From contig JARRQJ010000004.1 of the NCBI GenBank assembly GCA_037381915.1, positions 1 to 64,000 on the forward strand: 64,000 nucleotides of DNA, written 5' to 3'. The notes beneath the pieces were generated by a model. It made no database searches, was not told the DNA's origin, and was given only the letters and a program-made list of their open reading frames with translations. The stretch is from JARRQJ01 sp037381915 (GTDB lineage Bacteria; Pseudomonadota; Gammaproteobacteria; DRLM01). Positions 12,601 to 18,976 of this stretch are shown here, piece after piece. The position numbers were made by a program, and so were the translations under genes. Position 1 is the first letter of the stretch. Every line of letters starts with the position of its first letter.

Positions 12601-12768
12601 GGCCGGCTCAAGCGCGAACGACGCTTTCGGAGACAGCGCCAGAACGGCTAATAGGAGGCAAAAAATGAGATTTAAAAAGCGACTTTCGCCGATCTGGCGG
12701 GGAATACGGTAACGTAATTCCTCGCAATATCCGCGAACGCTCGCAACAACGGCGTGCAACTCTTCCAT
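3664..12768 (-). CDS. Giant exported multidomain beta-propeller protein
   Basis: 3034 residues. The start is the ATG at 12768, preceded by a strong AGGGAGGGGG site. A signal peptide ends near residue 50 (SPKASFA) after an unusually long polar leader. Domains by eye: squalene-cyclase/prenyltransferase-like toroid repeats (about 55-310, motifs such as NPDGGFGG and STDGSW); four carboxypeptidase-regulatory beta-sandwiches (about 315-645, GKVVDA..G.P repeats); an Ig-like domain; a large NHL/SMP-30 propeller region (about 840-1790) and a second one (about 1890-2150); further Ig/CARDB-like domains; a Rossmann-like segment (about 2590-2810); a DUF11-like domain (about 2835-2930); a helical C-terminus. 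The toroid makes it resemble a triterpene cyclase in short searches, but the rest shows a surface or secreted structural/binding protein. It probably works with the downstream transglutaminase-fold protein. Confidence 0.85.
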   Translation of the reverse strand: MEELHAVVASVRGYCEELRYRIPRQIGESRFLNLIFCLLLAVLALSPKASFALEPAMQNGLSWLQVQVQPDGSLASESNSVATPFQARTETAFALRDLATVPTRLTDAIQAEVVTNNEYAARQLLVLEGAVDGSELLDQLLARQNPDGGFGGTNPYKSNPLDTAYALMAAKVLAGEGYDISQIVGGGLVYLAGSQSTDGSWVHDSQANVFATAAVLSAVQEWYSAYSVGTMTSKAMGWLLSSRSGGVYPGVMEAAEALIALSGQTNARDVIGPVTDQLRTAQGSDGAWQEDPYVTALALRALWSASQPPPAAAATGEISGKVVDAADGGAIPRAALQLVENSNFTTLSGSDGAFTLSGVTPGTYTLRVSKLGYEARQFVVTVTAGEAVTFSNIALKAQALTASLSGVVKASNGAAIADAVVAVGTVSTATGSTGAYSLTGLSPGTATVTVTHSGYLSAVADVDFSAGNAYTFSPTLYTSSVPTTATLRGKLTDAVSGAAISGGVVTAGGVNITTATDGSFEYTGLASGALSLTASATGYQDYSAEGSLSLGINDIGRLAMQRLPTVSTLSGKVVDAQSGTPLADAQISLQGSAQSTLSAVDGTYSLGKVTGTSLVVNVSASGYQSTSFDLTVTQPGDITADFPLLVLQPSAITFSEIKTDKDYYAPSDKLSVIVSVSNSSTSAADLVIEAQVRDTLNNVSFEMPANATGLGLTPANLPLTITAASSNDIELSHSMIRETGGQHTVLVHAHDASGNVVAEGTTTFVVLDEALLGGGLEVSPPLAQSGLDTPVNFTARLGNFGNLPLESATAQLVVTLNHPDTNLSTQPETSVSQFTDNSLLYKSRALARDSSGNLYTVLNSYNDGRVLRIDSSGNTSVYTTIPNANGALRLVDVRVDAQDNVWVAGTDGRIWEISPALAVTETKIAALGKLTGFDISAAGDILATGTGYGVGQEMLVKRDAAGVETVLWSDGLSTPVGIASDGAGGYLVSNSKDGTLVKVSVDGAITPFVSGLATPKGIVSDGAGNYFVANSGNGSVVKVASDGRVSTMVSGLPQPAGIALSADGNLYVTTWGNSAVYRISQTGTAEIYARGLANHPEGMKYDGSGNLYIADDYGTLSKKDTNGQVSVLATTIGTSRGVDVTASGDVLVASHNAGSIVKVSGTTKTNFATGLAGPYGLAVSPVGDVWVSEQGQNRIDRFAEDGALLERIESVLVNPNDMAMAPDGRLWVCNSNAISLVQSDVPSIWSAGRTYTKIAYDRTSATLVAISKNNVYRIDAAGSAVLVKTLPTYAHGIAVGPSGDIILGVGATIQKLDSAGGLTELASFPSTVQSLTADGTARLFITAGYKLYRVDTDDSVTPIPVPGRENAQWVKAGVDGQLLVWTNYNRLYRVDADTGDFVRVTGPSYVSSAITDAIGNLNVTVSNRHQLSRYDSSGVLLHRITGFSGPKPIVWYGNEARFIDSLGRMFSVVPRQVPTLIGGNMGASFLAVRGADLFATKGAMVYQWNGTAWIFVKIVPGAALRGITARPDGAITVADYSSSRVLTLDGSTYATLEDYGGVTTPWGVAVAPDGKIYVADYASSTVSRLEGMGEAPTFLAKVPYPRYLTVEPVGTLLVSMTSAVDRLDPATGKITKLPAFSASPQEMLVDGSRILAVDSLGRVLKLENDTWSLLASGINDTRALRLMNDQAFVLNGNGALTVYQSGNLDIVAETGIGQPRFLASTANGWFAGGDSGALAIINHSGVVTPVNIASLILNKPVYGLQELSSENSVLLAGNGNDSTLYHLTIAQPQSPPAAGTVVYTATVPISSLPAGDGLSRIDFGSWVPPYSGDFRAEVTVPGVLGVVTNFLYVGPNAQGLLSTSSEDQAPGDQSVPFNLDVTGADFVSLSRVETGLIRPLTTISRPYGMVGDKSGNLWYTDATHLYRKSTSGVNDTVVSGLSLALGLAVDSQERFYLASRNATTGNYELLRVGIDGTVETVADLGVTRVNGVGVNSRDEVFVGAPNDLLKIDPSTGSVSTFTTVGLPNPRNIVIDGKDNIYVQNELSVISMIKPDQSSILLYSKGDGTIDPKFEGDGYPNIAADCADNFYIAPTYWKVINQLFTEEHVLAQVVPRTGQVSALFDGLQIRSHLRDIDYLAFDRFGSRLLMWAHGYNEIWQVPVTCGAISVEAHLVAQPGQSLSGFSRPPSAVVPLADGRTEYVFSLRDVTAQGASISGVTELTGLLLGENRPVMESAYLQFQNSFAPQQVKLLLDVPNVHVHNLVNIAVATDKAEYSAGDTAQISGSLTNQNAAAVSGDLQVDIEDAAGVSLGSVIQQPAAMGAGESFTFNNGYAIGTIVPGKYDVVARLYENGEGVAVARVGFKVLADQEQATADSRLSLDRQAYAPSDRLIISSRASNRSLNVVLENLRLRIRMLDPSGVVLENQEYPILQLAPGLSQSFTTSYAYRKVASGTYHVEQTLMDADGRSFDQHVVDYTVQSSADTGYGLTGSMMLSTHEYAVGDSVPVLFGVNNTGNADVSGLPLTLAIVNPDTQEVIAQYPYTADIAAGDLYTNSATWTATGQGGEYYALILQAEAGGNTVNLAQDVIHIKADVVNLELLNRFGNDERLLVLAGCGKYVEVGKTRQHIELEAAQGNLEQHDGHDQYCVHDAEPDCSLERAAAIDTLLTELSVSHYVTNDPAVFRSELRSGLYDGYWVSGKAQHLDETLGAEIREAAFRGDGVLLDGLHDESTKTLDEIGGVQIHGKPGARDQAVSLAEPFQDTYLPTLGRGLKLVPTTGQVVGRFGLAVGDPPAVTTDDYGYGHGMLYGFDLIRSVSGSASGWQDAFGKGLTWAAPAFTGAQVVGEAVQFEMQVSNLGMDTDVGVRLSLPAGGVYLSSDTAPASTPGPGDTELFWSIFLAKDETRTIKVMVRLPETAGMYSFVSETGAIKNGVYQRFGDPVSSFVGLTSALQSLSVTMAGINQLPITLAKGKAFRNQTISLLETAQSSLTDGQYDAAIDNLVAAIDKLKQIITVETKDLRYQLDLAIKEAEWQWGKTR

Positions 12769-13535
12769 GCCCCCTCCCTCAGCTATCCTTAGCTCCTAAT
12801 TGGGCATTGCTCGTTCAGAAATTTATCGGCCAGTATCCTTAGGCCATTGTGCTTATGTTTGTGTCGATAAATTACACCGGTTATGGTTGACTACGAATAT
12901 CCTTTCGCTGGCCTGCTCGTCACTCAGGAAATTCCATATCCCAGTGATACAAAGGCAGAGCGCGGTGTTCCGCCCCTTTTCATTTTCGAAAAAGCATATC
13001 TCATATAGCCAGCTAATACCAAGAAAAAATTTTTCCTCGCTAGAAACGTACGATAATCAAGCGAAAGAAGCTGTTAGGCGATTAAAGTAATGCATGCGGA
13101 CAACAATTTCACAAGGCAGCTCTCATATTCACATCGGCATCGGACGATAACAAGCTGACGCTTACGCGCTAACACGCCCCTCATCGACACTCAACCGAAG
13201 GTCCACGAATAATACCCGACAGGTCCTCCAGGGTAGCCGCAGCAACACACTAAGGCTGGGCGCCTTGATCAGCCCCTCGAAGGACAGGCTTTTCCGCGCG
13301 CAGTCTGTCGCCTGTGCCCAGATCACCTCGAGCCACCTCTACAGTCCGACGGACCCCATGATAGACAATTGACGGTAAAGGGCTTTCCAAGGATTATCGA
13401 GAAGCACGATCGTAGTAAATTTTCTGCTGCTGAGCAGTCAATTTCATTGCAGATTTACTGTTTGCAGGGCATTATCAGGATGTCAAATATCCAGACAGAA
13501 GATCTGTGCTTTTAGGGGCTGCACGGGGGATCCAC
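12769..13535. other. Gene-free stretch, 767 bp
   Basis: This lies between the start of the giant gene and a small plus-strand gene. It must hold the promoter of the giant gene and that of the small gene, but I could not assign convincing -35/-10 pairs. Short open frames here have no start-site support and compositions unlike protein. No RNA gene or repeat was recognised. Confidence 0.5.
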
Positions 13536-13805
13536 ATGCCAAGGCAAACAATTAAAATTGATAATCTGCTTGAAATATTGAACGATGAGCTATCCAATTA
13601 TGATGAATGTATTGACTGCCGGTTCCACTCAATCATACCGCGTATTGCCCAGGATAACTCGGGCTGCAACTGGTCACATGCCAATCTTCGCGGCCACCTG
13701 GCCCCTACCGGCCCACTGATGGCTCTCAGTCAGCCGGCCTCGGCCTGTTATCCTATCGCTGCGCGGGTCATTTCCAAGGCCAGGGAAATGTATAACGTCC
13801 GTTGA
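13536..13805 (+). CDS. Small conserved Cys-containing hypothetical protein
   Basis: 89 residues from an ATG at 13536 with a GGGGGA site 6 bases upstream; a longer frame from 13506 has no such site. The protein begins MPRQTIKIDNLLEILNDEL and contains a C..C pair (ECIDC) followed by a GCNWS motif and a further Cys, ending in an amphipathic helix (ARVISKAREMYNV). The pattern of an N-terminal helix, a Cys-rich centre and a C-terminal ARxxYN tail recalls small uncharacterised proteobacterial proteins I have seen annotated as hypothetical. The Cys residues could bind metal, which is inference. The gene stands alone, 112 bases before the STAS-like gene. Confidence 0.6.
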   Translation: MPRQTIKIDNLLEILNDELSNYDECIDCRFHSIIPRIAQDNSGCNWSHANLRGHLAPTGPLMALSQPASACYPIAARVISKAREMYNVR

Positions 13806-13917
13806 AGTACGGGGCCGGCATGGCAGTTATCGCTCGTCAAGCGCATAATATTCAGAGCGAATTGTAATAAATCTTGCTCTGTGCCGGCGACCGATACAAC
13901 CACCAGGGTGTGATTAT

Positions 13918-14289
13918 ATGGAATGGGAATTTCATTATCACCCGGAGCACAACTATCTTGAGATAGTTATAAGCGGCGCTTTGTCTTCGCATGAACTCAA
14001 TCAGCTGGCTGCAGAAAGACAGAACAAGCTGCGTGAACTCAACTGCGGCAAAGTGCTGTTTGACTTCTCGCAAGTCACCGGCATGTTGGCCACCGCCGCC
14101 ATTTACCATCGCCCACAAGAGATAGCGCAGCTTGGAATCTTGAGCGGAAATCGCAATGCCGCCGTAGTGCCCGAGATTTATTGGAAAGATTTCAAGTTCA
14201 TGGAAACCGTATATAGGAATCAGGGATACGATTTGAATGTTTTCCTCAATAAGGACGAGGCACTCGCTCACCTGATCAACACCGACTAG
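13918..14289 (+). CDS. STAS/SpoIIAA-like domain protein
   Basis: 123 residues. The start MEWEFHYHPEHNYLEIVISG, the alternating strands and helices (KVLFDFSQVTG in the middle) and a C-terminal DEALAHL helix fit the STAS/SEC14-type SpoIIAA-like family of small cytosolic proteins. These bind lipids or serve as regulatory partners in the general family; the specific role here is unknown. The ATG at 13918 has only a weak purine-rich site upstream (AGGGTG, about 7 bases away). There is no partner kinase or transporter beside it, so the genomic context does not help. Whether it is co-transcribed with the upstream 89-residue gene is unclear. Confidence 0.65.
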   Translation: MEWEFHYHPEHNYLEIVISGALSSHELNQLAAERQNKLRELNCGKVLFDFSQVTGMLATAAIYHRPQEIAQLGILSGNRNAAVVPEIYWKDFKFMETVYRNQGYDLNVFLNKDEALAHLINTD

Positions 14290-14704
14290 AGGCGGCGGCA
14301 CATAGAAGCATGAACTCGCGCGCACAGGGCACCGGGGCGCGCATCAATCCCTATCCTAATACATGATCTCGATTGATGGAGCGCAGATAAACCTTCGAAG
14401 CGATGTGGCACGCCTGAAAACATACCCAAGCATTTCAAATACTGATCCTGGAAAGGGATGGGTAAAAGAGCCCGCCTTGTAGACCAAGCACCCAGTTGAT
14501 TGTGAATCTGGCGCGCCGAAGCGGTGTCCGGCCTTGGACGGGCCATGCAACTCGCACGTCTTAATTTTGACCGCTCCGATAATCTTTCCAAAAGGCATCA
14601 TTCTTCTAGCGATCACCGTTTCCTCTAGCCGGTACGCGGCTACTTTTCACGGACCCGTCTTGACTGCTGGCGCATGCCGCCGGCATTAAGGCCCCATGTT
14701 GTGG
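14290..14704. other. Gene-free stretch, 415 bp
   Basis: This region separates the convergent STAS-like and SYLF genes. Minus-strand frames are open here but lack ribosome sites and recognisable composition. I see no hairpin followed by a T run strong enough to call a terminator. Confidence 0.4.
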
Positions 14705-15274
14705 CTATTTTTTCGGGGTATAGCTAAACTTTTGGCCGCCGATGCTAACCTCATACATTAACCCGCCTTTCGCAATCGTGAAGATCGCCATGCCCCGGTA
14801 ATAGCTGCCCTTGGTCTTGGCGTCATGCTGGCCGCCACTCGCACCCGCTGAAGTACCGGTGGTCGTCGCTTGGGCTGAGGCACCGGCAGTAATTGCTACC
14901 GCTGATGCCTCCGCGCCGAACTCGAAATTACCACTGGTGAATTCATCGAACGCGCGCTTGTCTTCAAAAAATATTATTTGGCTGTAGGCTTGGCCCCCTA
15001 GCTGCAAGCCCACGGTAACCTGCGTCATCGAAGTGTCACCTACATACTTGCCCCTGGCATACACCCGCCCCGAACCATACGCCGCACCGAGCCCGATGCC
15101 GCCTTTACCGACGGTCGGAAACACGGCATAGCCGTAGCTCTTTTTGAAGAACTTTCCACTTTCGCCGGCCGTGCGGAACACATTGATCGTATCCGCGTAT
15201 TCATCGGCAAGCGCCTGGCCAACCGGTAGAATCAATAGGAACAAGACCAGAAGTCTACGTAGCAATACATACAT
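14705..15274 (-). CDS. Exported SYLF (Ysc84-type) lipid-binding domain protein
   Basis: 189 residues. A signal peptide ends around GQALA. The mature protein shows the SYLF pattern: the motif FKKSYGYAVFPTVGKGGIGL, then GSGRVYARGKYVGD, the QLGGQAYSQIIFFED strand and a C-terminal KGGLMYEVSIGGQKF. The family binds phosphoinositides in eukaryotes; bacterial exported members are abundant but poorly characterised and probably periplasmic. A low-complexity Ala/Thr/Gly/Ser insertion (ATTTGTSAGASGG) lies in the middle and may be a flexible loop. Length and domain order are normal for the bacterial family. The gene is monocistronic as far as the sequence shows. Confidence 0.85.
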   Translation of the reverse strand: MYVLLRRLLVLFLLILPVGQALADEYADTINVFRTAGESGKFFKKSYGYAVFPTVGKGGIGLGAAYGSGRVYARGKYVGDTSMTQVTVGLQLGGQAYSQIIFFEDKRAFDEFTSGNFEFGAEASAVAITAGASAQATTTGTSAGASGGQHDAKTKGSYYRGMAIFTIAKGGLMYEVSIGGQKFSYTPKK

Positions 15275-15791
15275 GCTTGGTCACTCCACTGACTGAATGA
15301 CAATAACGGAACCGCCCGTATATGAAGATTAATTTATCGGCGGTTCACCGACAACTCCCCGCATCCCGCCGGCTGACGAAATGTCGCCTCGACCGCAGCG
15401 ATCGTCCCAATACGCATTTTGGGACTGCCGAATGCCCGGTTTATGATGTTGATCGGTATTGGCCAATCAAAGCGTTATTTTGGTGCCACGCGCGAGCTGG
15501 CGAATCCGGCCTCCGGTCAGAATGTCTTTTCCTCCCTTAACAGCCATTACGAGCCATTCCCTATAAGTATGGGAACTAATCTGACGATATGGAAGTTTGC
15601 TATTAGGACTACCCAGCTTGCCTCAAATAATGACTCGACATAGTTATCTATCATGTTAAGAATTTAGGCTTCGTACTATGACTTCATAGTCATGTGAGCC
15701 ATTAGCTAGGCATGCCGTTAAAAATCACCTCCCGCTGCAAAAAACCTCTGACCGGGTTGCGCTTGCGCGCACGGTTGCGGCATTCGAGACT
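15275..15791. other. Gene-free stretch with a short perfect inverted repeat
   Basis: About 515 bp upstream of the SYLF gene and of a small plus-strand frame. A perfect inverted repeat ATGACT-TCAT-AGTCAT lies at 15678-15693 and could be an operator or a small hairpin. No other feature was recognised. Confidence 0.35.
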
Positions 15792-16010
15792 ATGCTCCGG
15801 ACAGAATATCCCGGGCTTCGCGGCTGCACCATTGTCCGGGAAGCTGATGATGCCGGCATTCTGGTTGTCACCTTCGAGACCAGGGAAGATCTCGACAACA
15901 TTTCTAAGAATGTCGCCGCGTCTTGGTTTGCCGAACACATACGACCCATGCTTGCCGGCGCAGTATTACGCTCGGTGGGCAAGGTCATTGCCGGATTGAC
16001 TCTTTGTTAA
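15792..16010 (+). CDS. Small hypothetical protein; start uncertain, possible upstream frameshift
   Basis: The frame from ATG 15792 gives 72 residues with protein-like composition (strand GILVVTFETREDLDNI, then an amphipathic helix and RSVGKVIAGLTL). The same frame stays open back to about 15690 and reads convincingly as coding (TSDRVALARTVAAFE) but has no start codon there. An ATG at 15712 lies in a different frame and would join it if one base were missing in the A-run at 15720-15724. So either translation starts at 15792, or the gene is frameshifted or mis-sequenced. The shape suggests a small ferredoxin-like alpha/beta fold; the family is not recognised. Confidence 0.4.
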   Translation: MLRTEYPGLRGCTIVREADDAGILVVTFETREDLDNISKNVAASWFAEHIRPMLAGAVLRSVGKVIAGLTLC

Positions 16011-16317
16011 AATAGCCACAATTTGCATGTAAATGCATCTGCCGCCAAGCCGGCGGCAGCGCCCAGCCTCCGCCTATCTCGGCCTTTCCGCTTGGCCCAA
16101 AAATCGGGCAGGTCAATATAGCGAACTCGATATGCACCAAGCGACCAACGCGAAACGTCGCTTGCACGGTAGTTATATTAATACAAATCATGTTGTTAGA
16201 TGTCCTTCTCTTCACAAATGGGCAAATGACAACTTCTGGCATTTTCAGAAACTAGGTGGGTTGCCGATAAGAATATAACCTGAGTTGGTAAAGGCAAAAA
16301 TCCAGTTTCCGGGCTTT

Positions 16318-16722
16318 ATGTTCATACAACCACTTCAACGTCCTTGCCAAAAGTTGTCGCTTACGTTTTTCATGATTATCGCCTTATTGCTGACTGGCGA
16401 AGCTCACGCTGCAGCTGTAACAGGATACGGCGATAGACCATGTTCTAAGTGGATTCGTGATCAGGCAGCGGCAAAGCAGCATAATCCATCAGAAGATGTC
16501 ATATGGGAACAGCTGGTTGATCAGACTTGGCTGATGGGATATCTGACCGGCATGGCTGTGGCAAGGCGCAGCGACTATCTGAAAAAGCCAGATTACGAGA
16601 CATTAAACGCGTGGGTAGATAATTATTGCACGAAAAACCCCAGAGATTCCTTAGGAACTGCAAGTACAGCGCTATTTAACGAGTTAGAAAGTAAAATGGA
16701 TCACTATGAGGTATCGCGCTAG
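16318..16722 (+). CDS. Small exported protein, Rap1a/Tai-like features
   Basis: 134 residues from ATG 16318; an upstream TTG at 16285 would add residues before the signal peptide and is less likely. A signal peptide ends around GEAHA. The mature protein has two Cys residues (PCSKW near the N-terminus and YCTKNP later) that probably form a disulfide, a WLMGYLTGMAV helix, and the pattern WVDNYC.KNP followed by a helical tail (ALFNELESK). This matches the general shape of small periplasmic proteins of the Rap1a/Tai immunity type, many of which are simply annotated hypothetical. No toxin gene is adjacent, so an immunity role is not supported by context. Confidence 0.65.
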   Translation: MFIQPLQRPCQKLSLTFFMIIALLLTGEAHAAAVTGYGDRPCSKWIRDQAAAKQHNPSEDVIWEQLVDQTWLMGYLTGMAVARRSDYLKKPDYETLNAWVDNYCTKNPRDSLGTASTALFNELESKMDHYEVSR

Positions 16723-16945
16723 ATAGTCTGCGTTCAATAATATGCACGCTGACAATACTTGTAGAATCAGTGCCTACGATTGCTCTTCAAGCGGCATTCC
16801 ATCCCTCGATGGGTACCGGAAGATCCGGTCTTATGACATTTGAATCGCCTTGTGTTCGTCATCAACAAAACCTTTGACTCATTGCGTACGCTCCGCTGCC
16901 GTCCATCATGGCTCTATCAACGCACAAGCTCACACTTGGGCTAGC

Positions 16946-18976
16946 CTACCCTTCCTGCTGCGGCAACGTCACATGAAATGCTGCCCCGCCCTTCGCGCCA
17001 GATTCCGCCCAGATCTTCCCATTATATTCACCGACCAAGGCTTGGCATATGGCGAGACCCATCCCGAGCCCGTTTGGTTTGGTAGTGTAGAATCGTTCGA
17101 AAAGCCGCTCTGGAGCTGTACCCTTAAATCCGGGGCCATCGTCCTCTACGATTAAATGCGCTATGCCACCGACCTCGGCTATGCGTAGAGTAATAGTACC
17201 CTCAGCCTGACCAGACGCTGCGATGGCCTGGATGGCGTTGTGCACCAAGTTCACCAGAATATGCTCGAGCTGCACGTCCACGCCCAGCACGGTAATTGGA
17301 GTCTCGGTGGATTTGAACATCAGGCGCACGCCATTGGCTCGGGCTTGGGGAGTCAACAACTCGATGACAGCTTTCACCACGGCATTCAAATCTACTGGCT
17401 CCCGCAGTTTCTCTTGATCACGTATCAGGAACTTGCGCAATTCGCGAGTGACTTTACCCACACGTTGCGCCTGTAGGATGATTCCCTGAATATTGCCGAG
17501 CAGCTTGTCGGGATCCAGTGGGCCGCAACGGAGCTGAAGCAAGCTAGCCTCACCATAGTTGACAATGGCAGAAACCGGCTGGTTAATCTCGTGGGCTATC
17601 ACTGCTGCTAACTCGCCCGCGGTGTATAGGCGATGCAGGTGGGCCAGTTCCACTTGGCGGTCACTCGCGATCTTTTCGGCATGCCGCTGTGCCGTCAGAT
17701 CGCGTATCACACCCGCAAAAGTTTTCCGGCCGGGGATCGCGATCTCCGTGATAGTCAGCCAAGCTGGAAAGCTGCTGCCGTCTCGGCGACGCGCCAGCAC
17801 CTCTCGCCCGACACCGATGATCTTACTCACGCCGCTGCGCAGGTAATCGGCAATGTGGCCATCATGTGCGTTAGCATAGGGCTCGGGCATAAGCATTGAA
17901 ACGTTCCGGCCGACTATTTCGTCTGCCGAGTAGCCGAATATACGCTCGCCGGCCGGATTGATATTCTCAATGATGCCGTGGGCATCGATCGTAACGACGG
18001 CGTCCGCAATACCATTGAATATGGCGCTGAACCGGGCATTGCTGTCCGATAATTGCTGAGTGCTCCGCTTACGGTCATCCACCCTCGCGCGTACCAGCTG
18101 CACGTACAACCCGCCGTTTTCCATTAGCAGGATAGCAAGGAGTACGCTTACGGCGATCAAGCCATAGATGCGCCCAGCGTACCAGCCGACGTCGAAGCGG
18201 CCGTGATTGAGGACGGCAGTCAGGAGAGTGTTAAATAGCCACACGCAGACCGTTACCATTAGCCAGAGATCCAGCATGGAGCGCGGCTGCCGCCGCCACA
18301 GTGCGACCAAGGCAAGGATGCTCAATACCCAGACAACGAGGGCGACAGTACCCTTTAAGGGCGCATCCAGATCACCCTGCATAATCACCGGCAAGAGGTC
18401 TTGTCCGCGCGTGGTGAGCAAGGTTAAGCCAACGGCCGTTACGAATGGAAGGGCGATCATGGACGCTACCGCGGCGGAGGGCCGGATATGTTCGGGGAGC
18501 CTATCGCGTGGGCTATTTCTGAGCAGCGCATAAGCTATCACAAACAGCGGAAAACCGGCGTGCCAAAGGAAGTAGAGCCAGGCCGTGGTCTGGGGGCCGG
18601 CACCCAGCATACCCGCAGGTGCAAAAAGGCGAGGAAAGCTGAGCATATGTGCGAGCGCCATCGCCGCATCGAAGAAATAAGCCGCAGCCACCACCAGCAC
18701 TGCCGTCGAGTGTTCGACACGAAATACCCCAAGCACAAGAATCGCCGTGATAAGGGAAACGATAATATAGGCGGATTCATAGGCCGGCAGGAACGCCAAT
18801 ACCTGCGGTAATGGAGACTTGGCATAGTTTGCGATGCCGAGAAAGATCGCTAGAGATACCACAATTACGGTGAGCGCGGCTTGCTGCTGCCAGCGGCCTG
18901 GTACAACCGTCGACAACAGCGGGATTGTATCCTCCTCGTCGCGATTAGAGCTGGGATGGGCCGTCGCGGTTCGCAT
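16946..18976 (-). CDS. MASE4-PAS sensor histidine kinase
   Basis: About 676 residues. The N-terminal half has eight or so hydrophobic helices with the MASE4 pattern (PAYESAYIIVSLITAILVLG, then FFDAAMALAHMLSFP and LWHAGFPLFVIAYAL). A PAS domain follows (FSAIFNGIADAVVTIDAHG, GYSADEIVGRN), then a HisKA helix with phospho-acceptor His in VIAHEINQPVSA and a HATPase domain (DDGPGF, GLGMGLAICQ). No response regulator is encoded nearby, so its partner is unknown. I prefer ATG 18976, which has AAGG 8-9 bases upstream; a GTG at 18985 is possible. The gene is divergent from the NRPS gene, with about 830 bp between starts. The kinase class resembles NtrB/FixL types, which often feed sigma-54 activators, but a link to the NRPS is only inference. 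Confidence 0.85.
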   Translation of the reverse strand: MRTATAHPSSNRDEEDTIPLLSTVVPGRWQQQAALTVIVVSLAIFLGIANYAKSPLPQVLAFLPAYESAYIIVSLITAILVLGVFRVEHSTAVLVVAAAYFFDAAMALAHMLSFPRLFAPAGMLGAGPQTTAWLYFLWHAGFPLFVIAYALLRNSPRDRLPEHIRPSAAVASMIALPFVTAVGLTLLTTRGQDLLPVIMQGDLDAPLKGTVALVVWVLSILALVALWRRQPRSMLDLWLMVTVCVWLFNTLLTAVLNHGRFDVGWYAGRIYGLIAVSVLLAILLMENGGLYVQLVRARVDDRKRSTQQLSDSNARFSAIFNGIADAVVTIDAHGIIENINPAGERIFGYSADEIVGRNVSMLMPEPYANAHDGHIADYLRSGVSKIIGVGREVLARRRDGSSFPAWLTITEIAIPGRKTFAGVIRDLTAQRHAEKIASDRQVELAHLHRLYTAGELAAVIAHEINQPVSAIVNYGEASLLQLRCGPLDPDKLLGNIQGIILQAQRVGKVTRELRKFLIRDQEKLREPVDLNAVVKAVIELLTPQARANGVRLMFKSTETPITVLGVDVQLEHILVNLVHNAIQAIAASGQAEGTITLRIAEVGGIAHLIVEDDGPGFKGTAPERLFERFYTTKPNGLGMGLAICQALVGEYNGKIWAESGAKGGAAFHVTLPQQEG

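Noticed and set aside
12160..12660. Squalene-hopene cyclase encoded at the start of the giant gene
   Set aside because: The toroid repeats are only the first tenth of a 3034-residue exported protein and no cyclase DxDD motif was seen.
12800..13090. 96-codon plus-strand frame upstream of the giant gene
   Set aside because: It lies in an AT-rich promoter-like region without a ribosome site and does not resemble a protein.
14286..14616. Minus-strand frames after the STAS-like gene
   Set aside because: No start signal and no recognisable composition.
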